A DNA stretch of 35,663 bases from an uncultured Lachnospiraceae bacterium (GTDB lineage: Bacteria > Bacillota > Clostridia > Lachnospirales > Lachnospiraceae). The stretch is taken from positions 1 through 35,663 of the forward strand of contig CAKRTZ010000022.1 of assembly GCA_934402515.1 (NCBI GenBank), in the 5' to 3' direction. The notes under the pieces are model-generated. The model searched no databases. It was not told the origin of the DNA and saw only the letters and a list, made by a program, of their open reading frames with translations. Positions 1 to 8,086 of this stretch are shown here, piece by piece (position 1 is the stretch's first letter; each line of letters starts with the position of its first letter). Both the position numbers and the translations under genes were made by a program.

Positions 1-1484
1 GACTTCATTGTCGGGAACAGTAACACATCACGGATTGCCGGGCTGTCTGTCAGTAACATAACCAGACGGTCGATACCGTAACCGATACCGCCTGTGGGGG
101 GCATACCGATTTCCAGTGCGTTTAAGAAATCTTCATCGGTATGGTTTGCCTCCTCATCGCCAGCCTCAAAAGCGGCATCCTGTGCAGCGAAACGCTCTCT
201 CTGGTCGATGGGGTCGTTCAACTCGGAATAGGCGTTACACATCTCCCAGGTATTGATAAACAGTTCAAAACGTTCTACCTTCTCCGGATCGCTGGGTTTC
301 TTCTTGGTCAGCGGGGAGATGGCAATGGGATGATCCATAACAAAGGTAGGCTGAATCAGGTTCTTCTCACAGTATTCTTCGAAGAACAGATTCACGATAT
401 CCCCCTTGGTATGACGCTCTTCGTATTCAATGTGATGCTCTTTTGCCAGTGCTTTCGCCTCTTCATCACTCTGTACCGCATCGAAATCAACACCTGCATA
501 TTTCTTGATGCAGTCTGTCATGGTAATGCGCTCGAAAGGCTTGCCTAAATCAATTTCAATTCCATTATAAGAAATGGTGGTGGTACCGCATACCTTTTCT
601 GCCAGGTAACGGAACATGCTCTCGGTGAGCTCCATCATTCCTTCATAGTCAGTATATGCCTGATATAACTCCATCAGGGTAAATTCCGGATTGTGTCTGG
701 TGTCAACACCTTCGTTACGGAACACGCGTCCAATCTCGTAAACCCGCTCTAAGCCGCCTACGATCAGTCTCTTTAAGTAAAGTTCCAAGGAGATACGCAG
801 TTTTACATCCTCGTCCAGCGCATTGTAATGCGTCTCAAAGGGTCTTGCAGCAGCACCACCGGCATTGCTTACCAGCATGGGGGTTTCTACTTCCATGAAA
901 TCACGTCCGGCAAGGAAATTACGAATCTCTTTGATAATCTGGGAGCGCTTGATAAAGGTTTCCTTGACTTCCGGATTCATAATCAAATCTACATATCTCT
1001 GACGATAACGAGTGTCAGTGTCAGTGAGTCCGTGGTATTTCTCAGGCAAAATCTGTAAACTCTTGGAAAGCAGGGTTACAGTCTCTGCATGAACGGATTT
1101 CTCGCCGGTTTTCGTCTCAAAAACCTTACCGGTAATACCGAGAATATCACCTACATCGTATTTCTTGAAATCTGCATACGGCTCCTCACCAATGCTGTCT
1201 CTTGCCACATAAACCTGAATGCTTCCCTGCAAATCCTGGATGTTACAGAAAGATGCTTTACCCATAACACGCTTGAACATCATACGGCCTGCGATGGATA
1301 CCTCTGTTCCATTCAGTTTTTCAAAGTTATCCTTGATTTCCTTACTATGATGGGTCACATCATATTTGGTAAGCTGGAACGGATCTTTTCCGTTCTCCTG
1401 CAAGGCTGCCAGCTTCTCACGGCGTACCTTTAAAAGCTGGTTCAGATCCTGTGTCTGATTATTCTGATTCTGTGCTTCTCCCAC
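1..1484 (-). CDS. lysS: Lysyl-tRNA synthetase, class II (3' end just cut by the window edge)
   Basis: This enzyme charges tRNA-Lys with lysine in the cytoplasm. The translation has an N-terminal OB-fold anticodon-binding domain (roughly residues 50-160), then the class II core with motif 2 (EIGRVFRNEG, followed by RHNPEFT) and motif 3 (GIGYGIDRLVMLLTDSPAIR). It runs off the window at LLFPTMK, so only a few C-terminal residues are missing; about 494 are visible, near the family's usual 490-510. I place the start at a GTG (1484-1482) because an AGGAG lies about 10 nt upstream and an in-frame stop lies just before it. It follows greA by 30 nt with no terminator, so the two are probably co-transcribed. 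Confidence 0.95.
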   Translation of the reverse strand, partial: MGEAQNQNNQTQDLNQLLKVRREKLAALQENGKDPFQLTKYDVTHHSKEIKDNFEKLNGTEVSIAGRMMFKRVMGKASFCNIQDLQGSIQVYVARDSIGEEPYADFKKYDVGDILGITGKVFETKTGEKSVHAETVTLLSKSLQILPEKYHGLTDTDTRYRQRYVDLIMNPEVKETFIKRSQIIKEIRNFLAGRDFMEVETPMLVSNAGGAAARPFETHYNALDEDVKLRISLELYLKRLIVGGLERVYEIGRVFRNEGVDTRHNPEFTLMELYQAYTDYEGMMELTESMFRYLAEKVCGTTTISYNGIEIDLGKPFERITMTDCIKKYAGVDFDAVQSDEEAKALAKEHHIEYEERHTKGDIVNLFFEEYCEKNLIQPTFVMDHPIAISPLTKKKPSDPEKVERFELFINTWEMCNAYSELNDPIDQRERFAAQDAAFEAGDEEANHTDEDFLNALEIGMPPTGGIGYGIDRLVMLLTDSPAIRDVLLFPTMK

Positions 1485-1514
1485 GTCTCACTCACTCCTA
1501 TATTCTTCTGCTTG

Positions 1515-1997
1515 CTAGTTGGAACGGTCAATGCCCAGTACTTTGTACTGGATTTCGCCAGCCTGTGTCTCCACGGTAACCACATCACCGATTTTTGCTC
1601 CGATCAGTGCCTTACCTACCGGAGATTCATTGGAAATCTTACCTTTCAGGCTGTTTGCCTCGGTGGAACCTACAATTTTGTACTCAAGCTCCTCATTCAA
1701 TTCCAAATCCATAATGATGACTTTACAGCCGATGTTGATTTTGTCAACATCCACCTCGTCCTCAACAACAACTTCTGCGTTCTTTAAGATCTTCTCCAGT
1801 TCTTCGATACGAGCCTCGATATCACGCTGCTCATCCTTTGCTGCATCGTACTCTGCGTTCTCGGACAAGTCTCCCTGCTCACGAGCCTCTTTGATCTTCT
1901 GCGCTACTTCCTGACGTTTCACTACTTTTAAATCGTGAAGCTCGTCCTCGTATTTACGCAGTCCTTCATAGGTCAATATGTTTTTCTTTTCTTCCAT
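1515..1997 (-). CDS. greA: Transcription elongation factor GreA
   Basis: GreA enters the RNA polymerase secondary channel and stimulates cleavage of backtracked transcripts. The 160-residue product has the standard length and architecture. An N-terminal antiparallel coiled coil carries the acidic tip in AREQGDLSENAEYDAAK, and a C-terminal FKBP-like domain contains SPVGKALIGAKIGD. I prefer the ATG at 1997 over one 21 nt upstream because AAGGGA lies 7 nt before it and the protein then starts MEEKKNILTYEG as in the family. The preceding gene overlaps its first 32 nt in another frame, and a consensus promoter lies about 55 nt upstream, so greA-lysS can be transcribed independently of the upstream operon. 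Confidence 0.95.
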   Translation of the reverse strand: MEEKKNILTYEGLRKYEDELHDLKVVKRQEVAQKIKEAREQGDLSENAEYDAAKDEQRDIEARIEELEKILKNAEVVVEDEVDVDKINIGCKVIIMDLELNEELEYKIVGSTEANSLKGKISNESPVGKALIGAKIGDVVTVETQAGEIQYKVLGIDRSN

Positions 1998-2931
1998 GAC
2001 GCATTCCCTTCCTATCAAGTATTCTACGATACTTTTCCCATTTAACTATGGTATTATAACTACTTTTATTTAACGTGTCAATGACCTGCTCTCCATCCGC
2101 AGGATAAAATCTCCAATTTTCTGCCATACTTCCATAGAAAAAAGGCGCTCGAGCCCTCTTTGCTCCATACTTTTCCTTTTCGGGGGTGGGCATGCCATCC
2201 AGGTAACACACCGGACTTCGGACCCTTCCATCCAAAAGTCCCAGAAGTAACTGACTCTCCCCTGTAAGATCACATACCAATAATGGTTCCTGCCGTTCTC
2301 TCTCCAGTTCCAGGAAACGCTGGACAGACAAATTGGTTCGCGGAATCAGTCCATACTCATACTCCAGATCTTCCTCCAGTCCTTCCAATCGTTCTGCGAA
2401 ACCTTCTCTCTTTCCACCTTCGGAGAAAAGCAGGGTCATCTCATTGCGTCCCTCAGCCAGTTCCAAAACCAGTTCCCGGTAGCCCTCCAGCTTTTTTCCT
2501 TCCAGAAAGAACACCAGCCGCTGCCGTCCCTTTCCGCATTTTGACCGGAAAAAGTCTGCCCGGTATTCTGTCAAATCCTTTAAACCACCCAAAAGTCCAT
2601 AATCCGCAAAAAGCCACTGCCCTTCCTGCTCCAGGCAGAGTTTCTTTTGCAGGGACGGTTCCAGATAAAACCAGTCACTGCCGGTTTCTTCCAGTGCTGC
2701 CCGCAGAATGCGGTAAAGCCCCTGTTCCATCCCGATCCATTCCTCCGGAATTCCCAGAAAAAGGATGTGATCTTCCTGCTGCTGTCTGGACTGTACCGGC
2801 AGCGTAACCGGTTTCCTGCACACTTGATTCCATAAATTTCTAAGAAGTGTTCCCAACGATTTTTTCCTTCGGTCTTCTTCCCCGGTTTCCACTGGTTTTT
2901 TCAGGCGGTAACAGGACAAAATCCGGGACAT
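1966..2931 (-). CDS. Unrecognised conserved-looking protein between dusB and greA
   Basis: I do not recognise a family for this 321-residue protein. It is hydrophilic, with no signal peptide or membrane segment. The N-terminal 35 residues are basic, followed by a charged, Leu- and Glu-rich middle. Short hydrophobic strands such as ILFLGIP, RLVFFLEG and LLVCDLTG suggest an alpha/beta fold of possible nucleotide-binding type, but there is no Walker motif. I choose the ATG at 2931 because GGAGG lies 8 nt upstream; the open frame extends nine codons further. The gene starts 63 nt after dusB ends and its last 32 nt overlap greA, whose promoter lies in its 3' end. Position suggests co-transcription with birA-coaX-dusB; function is unknown. 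Confidence 0.7.
   Translation of the reverse strand: MSRILSCYRLKKPVETGEEDRRKKSLGTLLRNLWNQVCRKPVTLPVQSRQQQEDHILFLGIPEEWIGMEQGLYRILRAALEETGSDWFYLEPSLQKKLCLEQEGQWLFADYGLLGGLKDLTEYRADFFRSKCGKGRQRLVFFLEGKKLEGYRELVLELAEGRNEMTLLFSEGGKREGFAERLEGLEEDLEYEYGLIPRTNLSVQRFLELERERQEPLLVCDLTGESQLLLGLLDGRVRSPVCYLDGMPTPEKEKYGAKRARAPFFYGSMAENWRFYPADGEQVIDTLNKSSYNTIVKWEKYRRILDRKGMRHGRKEKHIDL
2053..2081 (-). promoter_or_regulatory. SigmaA promoter for greA-lysS, inside the upstream coding sequence
   Basis: On the minus strand TTGACA (2081-2076) and TATAAT (2058-2053) are both perfect hexamers separated by exactly 17 nt. Transcription would begin near 2046, giving a leader of about 49 nt before greA. The whole element lies within the last 40 codons of the 321-residue upstream gene. 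Activity is inferred, not shown. Confidence 0.85.
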
Positions 2932-2994
2932 AAAGAAATCCTCCATATAGTTCACCACAGCGGTATCTATATAGAGGATATGTCCCTACTGTCC

Positions 2995-3960
2995 TTATGA
3001 TGCAAAAATTGCTTCCACACTGTCCTTTAGTTCTTCCATGGACTCCATGGTATTGATTTTTCCCCGAAGTCTTGCGGAATTGGGAACGCCTGCCGTATAC
3101 CAGGACACATGCTTGCGCATCTCCCGCACTGCCAGATACTCCCCCTTCCACTCTGTCATCAGTTCCGCATGGCGCAGAATCGTCTCCCTCATTTCCTCCC
3201 TGGTGGGCGGAGGAAGGAGTTCTCCTGTCTCTAAGAAGTGGACGGTTTCCCGGAAAATCCAGGGATTTCCCCGGCTTGCCCGACCGATCATCACACCGTC
3301 ACAGCCGGTCTGTTCCAGCATTTCCTTTGCCCGGAGAGGTGTGGCGATGTCACCGTTTCCGATGACGGGAATGTGCACCGCTGCTTTTACCTGGGCGATG
3401 CAGTCCCAGTCTGCCTCTCCTGCATACATCTGCTCTCTGGTGCGCCCGTGAACTGCCACTGCCGCCGCACCGGATTCCTCTGCGATATGGGCAAATTCCA
3501 CCGCATTGAGATGCTCTTTGTCAAACCCCCGGCGGAATTTTACCGTCACCGGCTTTTTGATGGCTTTTGCTGTCGCCTCAATGATCTTTCCCGCAAGGAT
3601 AGGATTCTTCATCAGTGCGGAACCGTCTCCGTTTCCCACGATCTTGGGCACCGGACATCCCATATTCAAATCCAGAATGTCAAAAGGGCGGTCTTCCAGC
3701 CGTGCTGCCTGTTCCGCAATGGTTTCCGGTTCGGAGCCAAAAAGCTGCAGGGAAACCGGGCGCTCTTTCGGATGAATCTGTAACAGGCTTTCCGTATTTT
3801 TATTGTGATATTGCAGTGCCTTGGCAGACACCATCTCCATGCACACCAGACCCGCGCCCTGTTCATGGCATAACAGACGAAATGGCAGGTCGCTTACTCC
3901 TGCCATTGGTGCCAGAATCACCTGGTTGTCCAGTGTGACATTTCCTATGGTCAGTTTCAT
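2995..3960 (-). CDS. dusB: tRNA-dihydrouridine synthase (DusB-like)
   Basis: Dus enzymes use FMN and NADPH to reduce specific uridines in tRNA. The 321-residue protein is a full-length TIM-barrel member: LAPMAGVSDLPFR at the FMN phosphate side (residues 17-29), the LNMGCPVPKI motif with the catalytic cysteine C102, then VKFRRGF, VHGRTREQMY, VIGNGDI and DGVMIGRASRGNPWIF, which bind FMN in sequence. A short helical RNA-binding domain ends the protein. The start ATG at 3960 begins directly with the barrel's first strand and has a GAGG about 11 nt upstream. It lies 25 nt after coaX in an apparent operon. The exact tRNA position modified cannot be read from the sequence. Confidence 0.93.
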   Translation of the reverse strand: MKLTIGNVTLDNQVILAPMAGVSDLPFRLLCHEQGAGLVCMEMVSAKALQYHNKNTESLLQIHPKERPVSLQLFGSEPETIAEQAARLEDRPFDILDLNMGCPVPKIVGNGDGSALMKNPILAGKIIEATAKAIKKPVTVKFRRGFDKEHLNAVEFAHIAEESGAAAVAVHGRTREQMYAGEADWDCIAQVKAAVHIPVIGNGDIATPLRAKEMLEQTGCDGVMIGRASRGNPWIFRETVHFLETGELLPPPTREEMRETILRHAELMTEWKGEYLAVREMRKHVSWYTAGVPNSARLRGKINTMESMEELKDSVEAIFAS

Positions 3961-3985
3961 AGTTATGTCAACCTCAATATAAAAT

Positions 3986-4756
3986 CTATCGACAGTTCTT
4001 CTCGTAGAGGATGCGAAGTCCCTCTAAGGTCAACGCACTGTCATAATGCTGGATGGTATCCGTCTCATCGGCGATGATTCGTCCCAGTCCACCGGTTGCC
4101 ACTACTTTTAAGTCCCCATAACCGGTTTCCTTTTTTACCTGATTGATAATGTATTCCGTCTGTCCGATCTGTCCGTACATCAGACCAGCCTGCATGCTGC
4201 TGATGGTTTCTTTGGCGAGGATGGACTTGGGTTTCCGTATTTCAATTTCCGGCAGTTTGGCGGTATCCTCCCACAAAGCCTTGGCAGAAATCCGAATGCC
4301 CGGCGCAGTGATTCCCACGGCAAAGGTTCCGTCAGCCTCCACCAGATCGTAAGTGGTCGCTGTGCCAAAATCCAATACCAGAACAGGACCTCCGTAAATC
4401 TCATAGGCTGCCACCGCATCCACAATACGGTCGGGACCAATCTCTCTGGGATTTTCCGAGGTGAGTCTGATGCCGGTTTTGATGCCAGGACCCACCACAA
4501 GAGGCTTTTTATTCAGATATTTCTGAATGGCACTTTGGAAGGAATGCATGATATTGGGTACCACGCTGGCGATAATCACACCCTCTAACCGGGTGTAGTC
4601 CATGCCGTTTCTGTCCAACAGTTCCCGCAGCACGATTCCATACTCATCGGAAGTACGAGGCATCTGCGTAGTAAGACGGAAGGTACAAATTAGTTTCTTT
4701 TCCTGATACACTCCACAGGTAATGTTGGTATTGCCGATATCAACCACTAAAATCAT
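3986..4756 (-). CDS. coaX: Type III pantothenate kinase
   Basis: CoaX carries out the first step of coenzyme A synthesis, phosphorylating pantothenate. It is the ASKHA-fold type that is not feedback-inhibited by CoA and usually needs a monovalent cation. Visible signatures are DIGNTN (residues 6-11, phosphate 1), GPDR (107-110, with the catalytic Asp D109) followed by IVDAVAAYE, VLDFGTATTYDLV (127-139) and the adenosine-site VATGGLG (219-225). Its 256 residues are typical. The start is 1 nt after the stop codon of the preceding small gene, so the two are likely translationally coupled. Confidence 0.95.
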   Translation of the reverse strand: MILVVDIGNTNITCGVYQEKKLICTFRLTTQMPRTSDEYGIVLRELLDRNGMDYTRLEGVIIASVVPNIMHSFQSAIQKYLNKKPLVVGPGIKTGIRLTSENPREIGPDRIVDAVAAYEIYGGPVLVLDFGTATTYDLVEADGTFAVGITAPGIRISAKALWEDTAKLPEIEIRKPKSILAKETISSMQAGLMYGQIGQTEYIINQVKKETGYGDLKVVATGGLGRIIADETDTIQHYDSALTLEGLRILYEKNCR

Positions 4757-4757
4757 G

Positions 4758-5111
4758 CTACTGTTCCCCCTTTAATAATTCCTCCACGCTTTCGTGAAGA
4801 ATAAACACTTTGTAATATAGCTCCAACGAATGTAACAGTTCTGCCCGGTTCCGCTCAATCTCCCGGATTAACAGTCCTGCCCCAATCTCGTCAAAAAGAT
4901 AATCGTTATCCGCCACATCGGTTTCAAACTGAAGATTTCCTGCCTCATCAAAGCAGATAGTAAAGATACCACCCACTTCCTCAGTAAAAAGCACACAGAT
5001 AATATGGAGTTGATCCTGAACATCTTCGGGAAGCTTTCCGAACTGTTCTTTATTAAAATAGTATTTCTGCTCGTAGGAATTTGCCCCACAAAGTACAATT
5101 TTCTCAGACAT
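4758..5111 (-). CDS. Small conserved acidic protein between birA and coaX (unknown function)
   Basis: This 117-residue protein starts MSEKIVLCGANSYEQKYYFN. It has a predicted beta-rich middle (HIICVLFTEEVGGIFTICFD) and ends in helices. It has no signal peptide, membrane segment or recognised catalytic motif, and resembles a small family confined to Clostridia that I think is annotated as DUF6145; I cannot verify that here. Its start overlaps the birA stop by 8 nt and its stop is 1 nt from coaX, so it is tightly embedded between two cofactor genes. That position suggests a real, co-expressed protein. A role in CoA or biotin metabolism would be guesswork. Confidence 0.8.
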   Translation of the reverse strand: MSEKIVLCGANSYEQKYYFNKEQFGKLPEDVQDQLHIICVLFTEEVGGIFTICFDEAGNLQFETDVADNDYLFDEIGAGLLIREIERNRAELLHSLELYYKVFILHESVEELLKGEQ

Positions 5112-6093
5112 AACCGTATATCCCCCTTACCGAAACTTCTCCGGCATAAACTGCCTCCACTGTGCCGTCCGGTTTTTCCACCAAAAGCTCTCCCTGGTTA
5201 TCGATGCCTCTGGCAACGCCATCAAAGGGATGCTGGGGGTCTAACACATGAACTTCTCTGTCTTTATTTGCCATGTGTGCCTCGTACACTTCCTTAATAA
5301 AAGAAAGGTTCTGCACCTTTTCAAATTCGTCGTAGGCTTCCTCAAAATAGTGAAGTACCCGCTCAATGATTGCCACTCTGGACACTTCATGTCCAGTCTC
5401 TAATTTCAGAGAAGTGGCAGTCTTTTGCAGTTCCTCCGGGAATTCTTCAATGTTTACATTGATTCCCGTACCCACAATCACATAGGCAATTTCCTTCTGC
5501 TCCAGGCTGATACTCATCTCCGTTAAGATACCGCAGATTTTTTTGCCATTCACCACCACATCATTGGGCCATTTAATCTGGGTCTGCACGCCGCACACAT
5601 CCTCCACTGCCAGTGCCACCGCATAGGCCTGTAACAGCGTAATCATGGATGCATGGTCTGCGGGAAAGGTGGGACGCAGCAGCACGGACATGGCAATGGT
5701 CTTTTCTGCAGGCACCTGCCAGCTCCTGCCCCGGCGTCCTTTGCCGGCCTGCTGATCTCCGGCTACCACCAGTGTTCCGTGGGGTGCCCCTTCCTCTGCC
5801 ATAGTCTTTAAGTCAGTATTGGTGGAACCAGTCACTGCCTCATATACTTTTTTGCCGGCAATCCATTTAAAATGTAAATGGTTGTCCAACTCTGCCTGAT
5901 TTAATACATCCATATTCTCTGCCAGGCGGTAACCGCGATTGCGTACCGCTTCAATCACATAGCCTTCTTTTTCCAACTGTTTGATTGCCTTCCACACCGC
6001 GGTTCGGGAGACACCAAACTGTTCACAAAGAGCCTGCCCGGACACATAGTCCGGGCAGTGTTCTCTGAGCATTGTCAAAATTTCATTTTTCAT
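5104..6093 (-). CDS. birA: Bifunctional biotin operon repressor / biotin-protein ligase
   Basis: BirA activates biotin to biotinyl-AMP, attaches it to carboxylase carrier proteins, and with its DNA-binding domain represses biotin genes. Residues 1-60 form a winged helix (SGQALCEQFGVSRTAVWKAI). The ligase core follows with GKGRRGRSW (117-125, adenylate-binding loop), KWPNDVVVNGKKICGIL (from 174), and a C-terminal SH3-like cap. At 329 residues it is a full group II enzyme. The start ATG at 6093 has GAGG 6 nt upstream. A TATAAT at 6116-6111 gives a possible -10 without a convincing -35. It leads the group birA, small gene, coaX, dusB. No biotin operator dyad was noticed upstream. Confidence 0.93.
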   Translation of the reverse strand: MKNEILTMLREHCPDYVSGQALCEQFGVSRTAVWKAIKQLEKEGYVIEAVRNRGYRLAENMDVLNQAELDNHLHFKWIAGKKVYEAVTGSTNTDLKTMAEEGAPHGTLVVAGDQQAGKGRRGRSWQVPAEKTIAMSVLLRPTFPADHASMITLLQAYAVALAVEDVCGVQTQIKWPNDVVVNGKKICGILTEMSISLEQKEIAYVIVGTGINVNIEEFPEELQKTATSLKLETGHEVSRVAIIERVLHYFEEAYDEFEKVQNLSFIKEVYEAHMANKDREVHVLDPQHPFDGVARGIDNQGELLVEKPDGTVEAVYAGEVSVRGIYGYV

Positions 6094-6132
6094 ATTGAAC
6101 CTCTTGTCCTATTATAGAACAAAGCGTTGAAT

Positions 6133-7125
6133 TTATTCGTATCCCAGAGTTGCCGCCATCACTGCCTTAATGGTATGCATGCGGTTCTCTGCCTCATGGA
6201 ATACAATGGACTGTTGGGATTCAAATACCTCATCCGTCACTTCCAATGCCTCAAAACCGAATTTTTCGCCCTTTTCCTTACCAATTTTGGTCTTTAAATC
6301 ATGGAAGGCGGGGAGACAATGCATAAAGACTGCCTGCTCTCCGGCATTGTCCATAATCTTTTTATTTACCTGGTAGGGGGATAACACCTTAATACGGCTC
6401 TCCCATGCCTCGTCAGGCTCTCCCATGGAAACCCATACATCGGTGGAAATCACATCCACATCTTTTGTTCCCTCCATGGGATCTTCTGTCAGACGGATGC
6501 TGCCGCCGGTGGTCTTTGCAATTTCCTCACACTGTTTCACAAGTGCTGCGTCCGGGAAAAATTCTTTCGGTGCGCAGACGGTAAAATGCATGCCCATTTT
6601 GGCGCTTGCCACCATGAGGGAATTGCCGGTGTTGTAACGGGCATCACCCATGTAGGTCATGCGGATTCCTTTAATATGGCCGAAATGTTCCTGGATGGTA
6701 AGTAAGTCCGCCAGCATCTGGGTGGGATGAAACTCATTGGTAAGACCGTTCCACACCGGAACACCGGCATACTCTGCCAGTTCCTCCACAATGTCCTGTC
6801 CAAATCCACGGTACTCAATACCGTCAAACATGCTGCCCAGCACTCTTGCAGTGTCAGGGATACTCTCTTTCTTTCCAATCTGGGAGTCGGTAGGATTTAA
6901 GAACGTCGTTCCCATGCCTAAATCGTGTGCTGCCACTTCAAAAGCGCACCGGGTTCTGGTACTGGTCTTTTCAAAAATCAGTGCCACGTTTCTGCCCCGG
7001 AGATGGTCTACTAAGACACCTGCCTTCTTCTTCGCTTTAAAGTCTGCTGACAAGTCCAGCAGGTACTGAATTTCTTCCGGTGTGTAATCCAGAAGTTTTA
7101 AAAAATGACGTCCTTTTAAGTCCAT
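6133..7125 (-). CDS. argF: Ornithine carbamoyltransferase
   Basis: The enzyme makes citrulline from ornithine and carbamoyl phosphate. All signatures are present in 330 residues: STRTR for carbamoyl phosphate (55-59), FHPTQMLADLLT (132-143), DARYNTGNSL (161-170), the ornithine SMGE motif (233-236), and the HCLP loop (269-272). The sequence alone does not separate anabolic ArgF from catabolic ArcB; no arginine deiminase or carbamate kinase gene is adjacent, which mildly favours the biosynthetic role. Its ribosome site (GAGG, 8 nt before the ATG) is formed by the last codons of the upstream SPFH gene and the gap is only 3 nt, so translation may be coupled. No other arginine gene is in the window. 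Confidence 0.92.
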   Translation of the reverse strand: MDLKGRHFLKLLDYTPEEIQYLLDLSADFKAKKKAGVLVDHLRGRNVALIFEKTSTRTRCAFEVAAHDLGMGTTFLNPTDSQIGKKESIPDTARVLGSMFDGIEYRGFGQDIVEELAEYAGVPVWNGLTNEFHPTQMLADLLTIQEHFGHIKGIRMTYMGDARYNTGNSLMVASAKMGMHFTVCAPKEFFPDAALVKQCEEIAKTTGGSIRLTEDPMEGTKDVDVISTDVWVSMGEPDEAWESRIKVLSPYQVNKKIMDNAGEQAVFMHCLPAFHDLKTKIGKEKGEKFGFEALEVTDEVFESQQSIVFHEAENRMHTIKAVMAATLGYE

Positions 7126-7128
7126 GTG

Positions 7129-8040
7129 TTATACCTCTTTAATTGATTTAACCAGTCCTGCCATATTCTGAATCTCAGAGGGGATGATAATCTTGTTCGC
7201 TGGACCTGCAGCAGCTGCCTGGAAAGCCTCAAGACTCTTTAATTTCAGGACTGCCTCGTCAGCGCCGGCCTCTTTAATCATGCGGATGCCTTCTGCTGTT
7301 GCACTCTGGACTTTCAGAATAGCGGCTGCCTGTCCTTCTGCCTCACGCAGCATCTTCTCTTTTTCTGCCTCTGCACGGAGAATTGCAGACTGTTTCTCAG
7401 CCTCTGCCTCCAGGATTGCTGCCTCTTTCTTACCTTCTGCTACAGTTACGCTTGCTTTCTTCTCACCTTCTGCACGGGTGACAGCCTCACGTCTCTCACG
7501 CTCTGCCTTCATCTGACGCTCCATGGAGTTCTGGATTTCTGCAGGAGGAATGATGTTCTTTAACTCTACACGGGTAACCTTGATACCCCAGGGATCAGTT
7601 GCGATATCAAGCTGGGAACGCATCTTGGTGTTGATGGTTTCACGGCTGGTCAGTGTCTGGTCTAACTCCATCTCGCCAATGATATTTCTCAGAGTAGTAG
7701 CCGTCAGGTTTTCGATCGCCATTAACGGATTCTCTACACCATAAGCGTACAGCTTAGGGTCTGTAATCTGGAAGAACACGATGGAGTCGATTCTCATGGT
7801 TACGTTATCCTTGGTGATAACGGGCTGGGGAGCGAAGTCCAGAACCTGCTCCTTTAAAATAACCTTTCTTGCTACCTTATCAATAATGGGCATCTTGATA
7901 TGCAGACCTACGGACCAGGTTGCCTCATATGCACCCAGACGCTCTACAACATAGGCATGTGCCTGGGGTACGATTTTGATGCAGGATGCCAAAATCAGAA
8001 TCAATACGACGAGAACTGCAATTACAATTGCGATTTCCAT
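7129..8040 (-). CDS. SPFH/stomatin-like membrane protein (band 7 family)
   Basis: SPFH proteins oligomerise on membranes and scaffold microdomains or regulate membrane proteases. The 303-residue product has one N-terminal membrane segment (about residues 3-19) and a prohibitin-homology domain (about 22-180) with ERLGAYEATWSVGLHIKMP and IIGEMELDQTLTSRETIN. An Ala/Glu/Lys-rich coiled coil follows (about 175-250) with repeats such as ILEAEAEKQSAILRAEAEKE. It is closest in plan to QmcA/stomatin rather than long flotillins. It lies 46 nt after the NfeD gene, its usual partner family, with AGAGGG 7 nt before the ATG, and runs directly into argF. Confidence 0.92.
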   Translation of the reverse strand: MEIAIVIAVLVVLILILASCIKIVPQAHAYVVERLGAYEATWSVGLHIKMPIIDKVARKVILKEQVLDFAPQPVITKDNVTMRIDSIVFFQITDPKLYAYGVENPLMAIENLTATTLRNIIGEMELDQTLTSRETINTKMRSQLDIATDPWGIKVTRVELKNIIPPAEIQNSMERQMKAERERREAVTRAEGEKKASVTVAEGKKEAAILEAEAEKQSAILRAEAEKEKMLREAEGQAAAILKVQSATAEGIRMIKEAGADEAVLKLKSLEAFQAAAAGPANKIIIPSEIQNMAGLVKSIKEV

Positions 8041-8086
8041 TTCTTTTCCCTCTTAATCTTTCTTTTTGAAGTTAGTTTCTAAATGC

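Noticed and set aside
2070..2273. A 67-codon minus-strand frame inside the unknown gene, considered as evidence for a frameshift
   Set aside because: The 321-residue frame stays coherent through the region and beyond, so there is no positive sign of a frameshift apart from the promoter overlap.
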